Assembly: GCA_947167845.1 (NCBI GenBank)
Contig: CAMVJQ010000028.1
Coordinates: forward strand, 1-32,790
From: an uncultured Prevotella sp.
GTDB lineage: Bacteria; Bacteroidota; Bacteroidia; Bacteroidales; Bacteroidaceae
DNA: 32,790 bases
Reading direction: 5' to 3'
Below, one piece after another: positions 32,396-32,790 of the stretch. Positions within the stretch are counted from its first letter, which is position 1. Each line of letters begins with the position of its first letter. The notes under the pieces were generated by a model. That model saw only the letters and a list, made by a program, of their open reading frames with translations, ran no database searches and was not told where the DNA came from. The position numbers and the translations under genes are program-made.

Positions 32396-32528
32396 AATCC
32401 TCGCGCACCTTGTCTATCAGTTCATCGAAGTATTCGTCCACAGACATTGTACTGGCCATTATCCTATTTCGGGTAGAAGTGGCATTGAAATTCCGCTTCG
32501 TATCTGTTGCTTGATTGGTTACTATCAT
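32382..32528 (-). CDS. antitoxin of the RelE/ParE pair
   Basis: The 48-aa product from ATG 32528 (MIVTNQATDTKRNFNATSTR) ends MSVDEYFDELIDKVREDYANL. This acidic, amphipathic helix is of the kind that wraps the toxin. It lacks a clear DNA-binding domain at its N-terminus and is shorter than most antitoxins (70-90 aa). The frame is open to 32594, but the promoter box at 32551-32558 lies within that part. Confidence 0.72.
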   Translation of the reverse strand: MIVTNQATDTKRNFNATSTRNRIMASTMSVDEYFDELIDKVREDYANL

Positions 32529-32550
32529 AATACTGCTTTTATTTTGTGGG

Positions 32551-32558
32551 CAAAGATA
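32551..32558 (-). promoter_or_regulatory. -7 box of the toxin-antitoxin operon
   Basis: TATCTTTG on the minus strand (32558-32551), 22 nt before ATG 32528, with no clear -33 TTTG. Confidence 0.6.
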
Positions 32559-32636
32559 CGAAAAAGATTTGATACTTGTCGTACTTTGAACCATTATTTA
32601 TCAATTTTTGTATATTATCTTTTCCCAACTACCCAA

Positions 32637-32657
32637 CCCTCCTTATCGTAAGGAGGG
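32637..32657. terminator. terminator-like hairpin at the right end
   Basis: CCCTCCTTA (32637-32645) pairs with TAAGGAGGG (32649-32657) around TCG. No T tract follows directly on the plus strand. The minus side is followed at a distance by AAAAGATAAT. It could end a minus-strand gene coming from beyond the window. The remaining 130 nt carry a 34-codon minus-strand frame (RNPHGYSYFKLRLLALHDAG and a few more residues) that I cannot assign. Confidence 0.5.
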
Positions 32658-32790
32658 CTTCAAGCATTTTTGGATCTTCACAGGAATGGCGTGATACCGG
32701 CATCGTGTAGAGCCAGCAGACGAAGCTTGAAGTAGGAATAGCCGTGGGGATTTCTAAGACAAAACCAAGAATGAGTCACTTAATAAATGT

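Noticed and set aside
32682..32784. Minus-strand frame of 34 codons at the right edge (RNPHGYSYFKLRLLALHDAG)
   Set aside because: No start context, no recognised family and cut close to the window edge; not enough to call a gene.

Overview
The window is a chromosomal segment of a Bacteroidales bacterium, most likely a Prevotella-type genome. The support is the many promoters of the Bacteroidetes form (TTTG, about 20 nt, TAnnTTTG), a tmRNA with tag GNNEYALAA, a Wzi-type outer-membrane protein, a TonB-dependent barrel operon with lipoproteins, a hybrid two-component regulator with a C-terminal AraC domain, and a type-B L31. Species cannot be fixed from the sequence alone.

Layout. 1-1300: a gene-poor left end with a terminator, a large concentric AT-rich palindrome, a decayed Hsp20 relic, and ssrA (tmRNA, minus strand) whose 3' end is duplicated 93 nt downstream like an attachment-site scar. 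1387-14612: a surface-polysaccharide locus. It has an export operon (lipoprotein channel, chain-length regulator, polymerase, flippase), a convergent glycosyltransferase, a nucleotide-sugar dehydrogenase with a second glycosyltransferase, a 470-nt spacer holding inverted GTGGCAA word arrays, then a DegT aminotransferase and two tandem PglC-type phosphoglycosyl transferases. A small lipoprotein and a Wzi-like protein lie on the minus strand. No Wzc-type tyrosine kinase is present.

14770-17119: a secreted Ser/Arg/Gly repeat protein, a histidine phosphatase and an HdeD-like membrane protein. 17092-25643: two divergent operons and a nearby gene that together look like a nucleic-acid acquisition locus. 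The minus operon carries a secreted EEP-family nuclease/phosphatase, uridine kinase and a uracil-DNA-glycosylase-superfamily protein. The plus operon carries a TonB-dependent-receptor-like barrel, a DUF5689-type lipoprotein and an OB-fold-like repeat lipoprotein. After rpmE2 follows a lipoprotein DNA/RNA non-specific endonuclease.

25727-30672: glutathione peroxidase with thioredoxin reductase (a redox operon with a perfect operator-like palindrome), a short hybrid sensor kinase without a periplasmic sensor, and a TrpB2-type tryptophan synthase beta chain. 30946-32790: an accessory end with an AAA-ATPase pseudogene made by internal deletion, an unlisted 34-codon double-glycine leader peptide gene on the minus strand with its own consensus promoter and terminator, a REP-like hairpin, and a RelE/ParE toxin-antitoxin pair.

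The most notable items are the double-glycine peptide gene, the putative nucleic-acid scavenging locus, the two palindromic word-array elements of similar architecture, and the ssrA scar.
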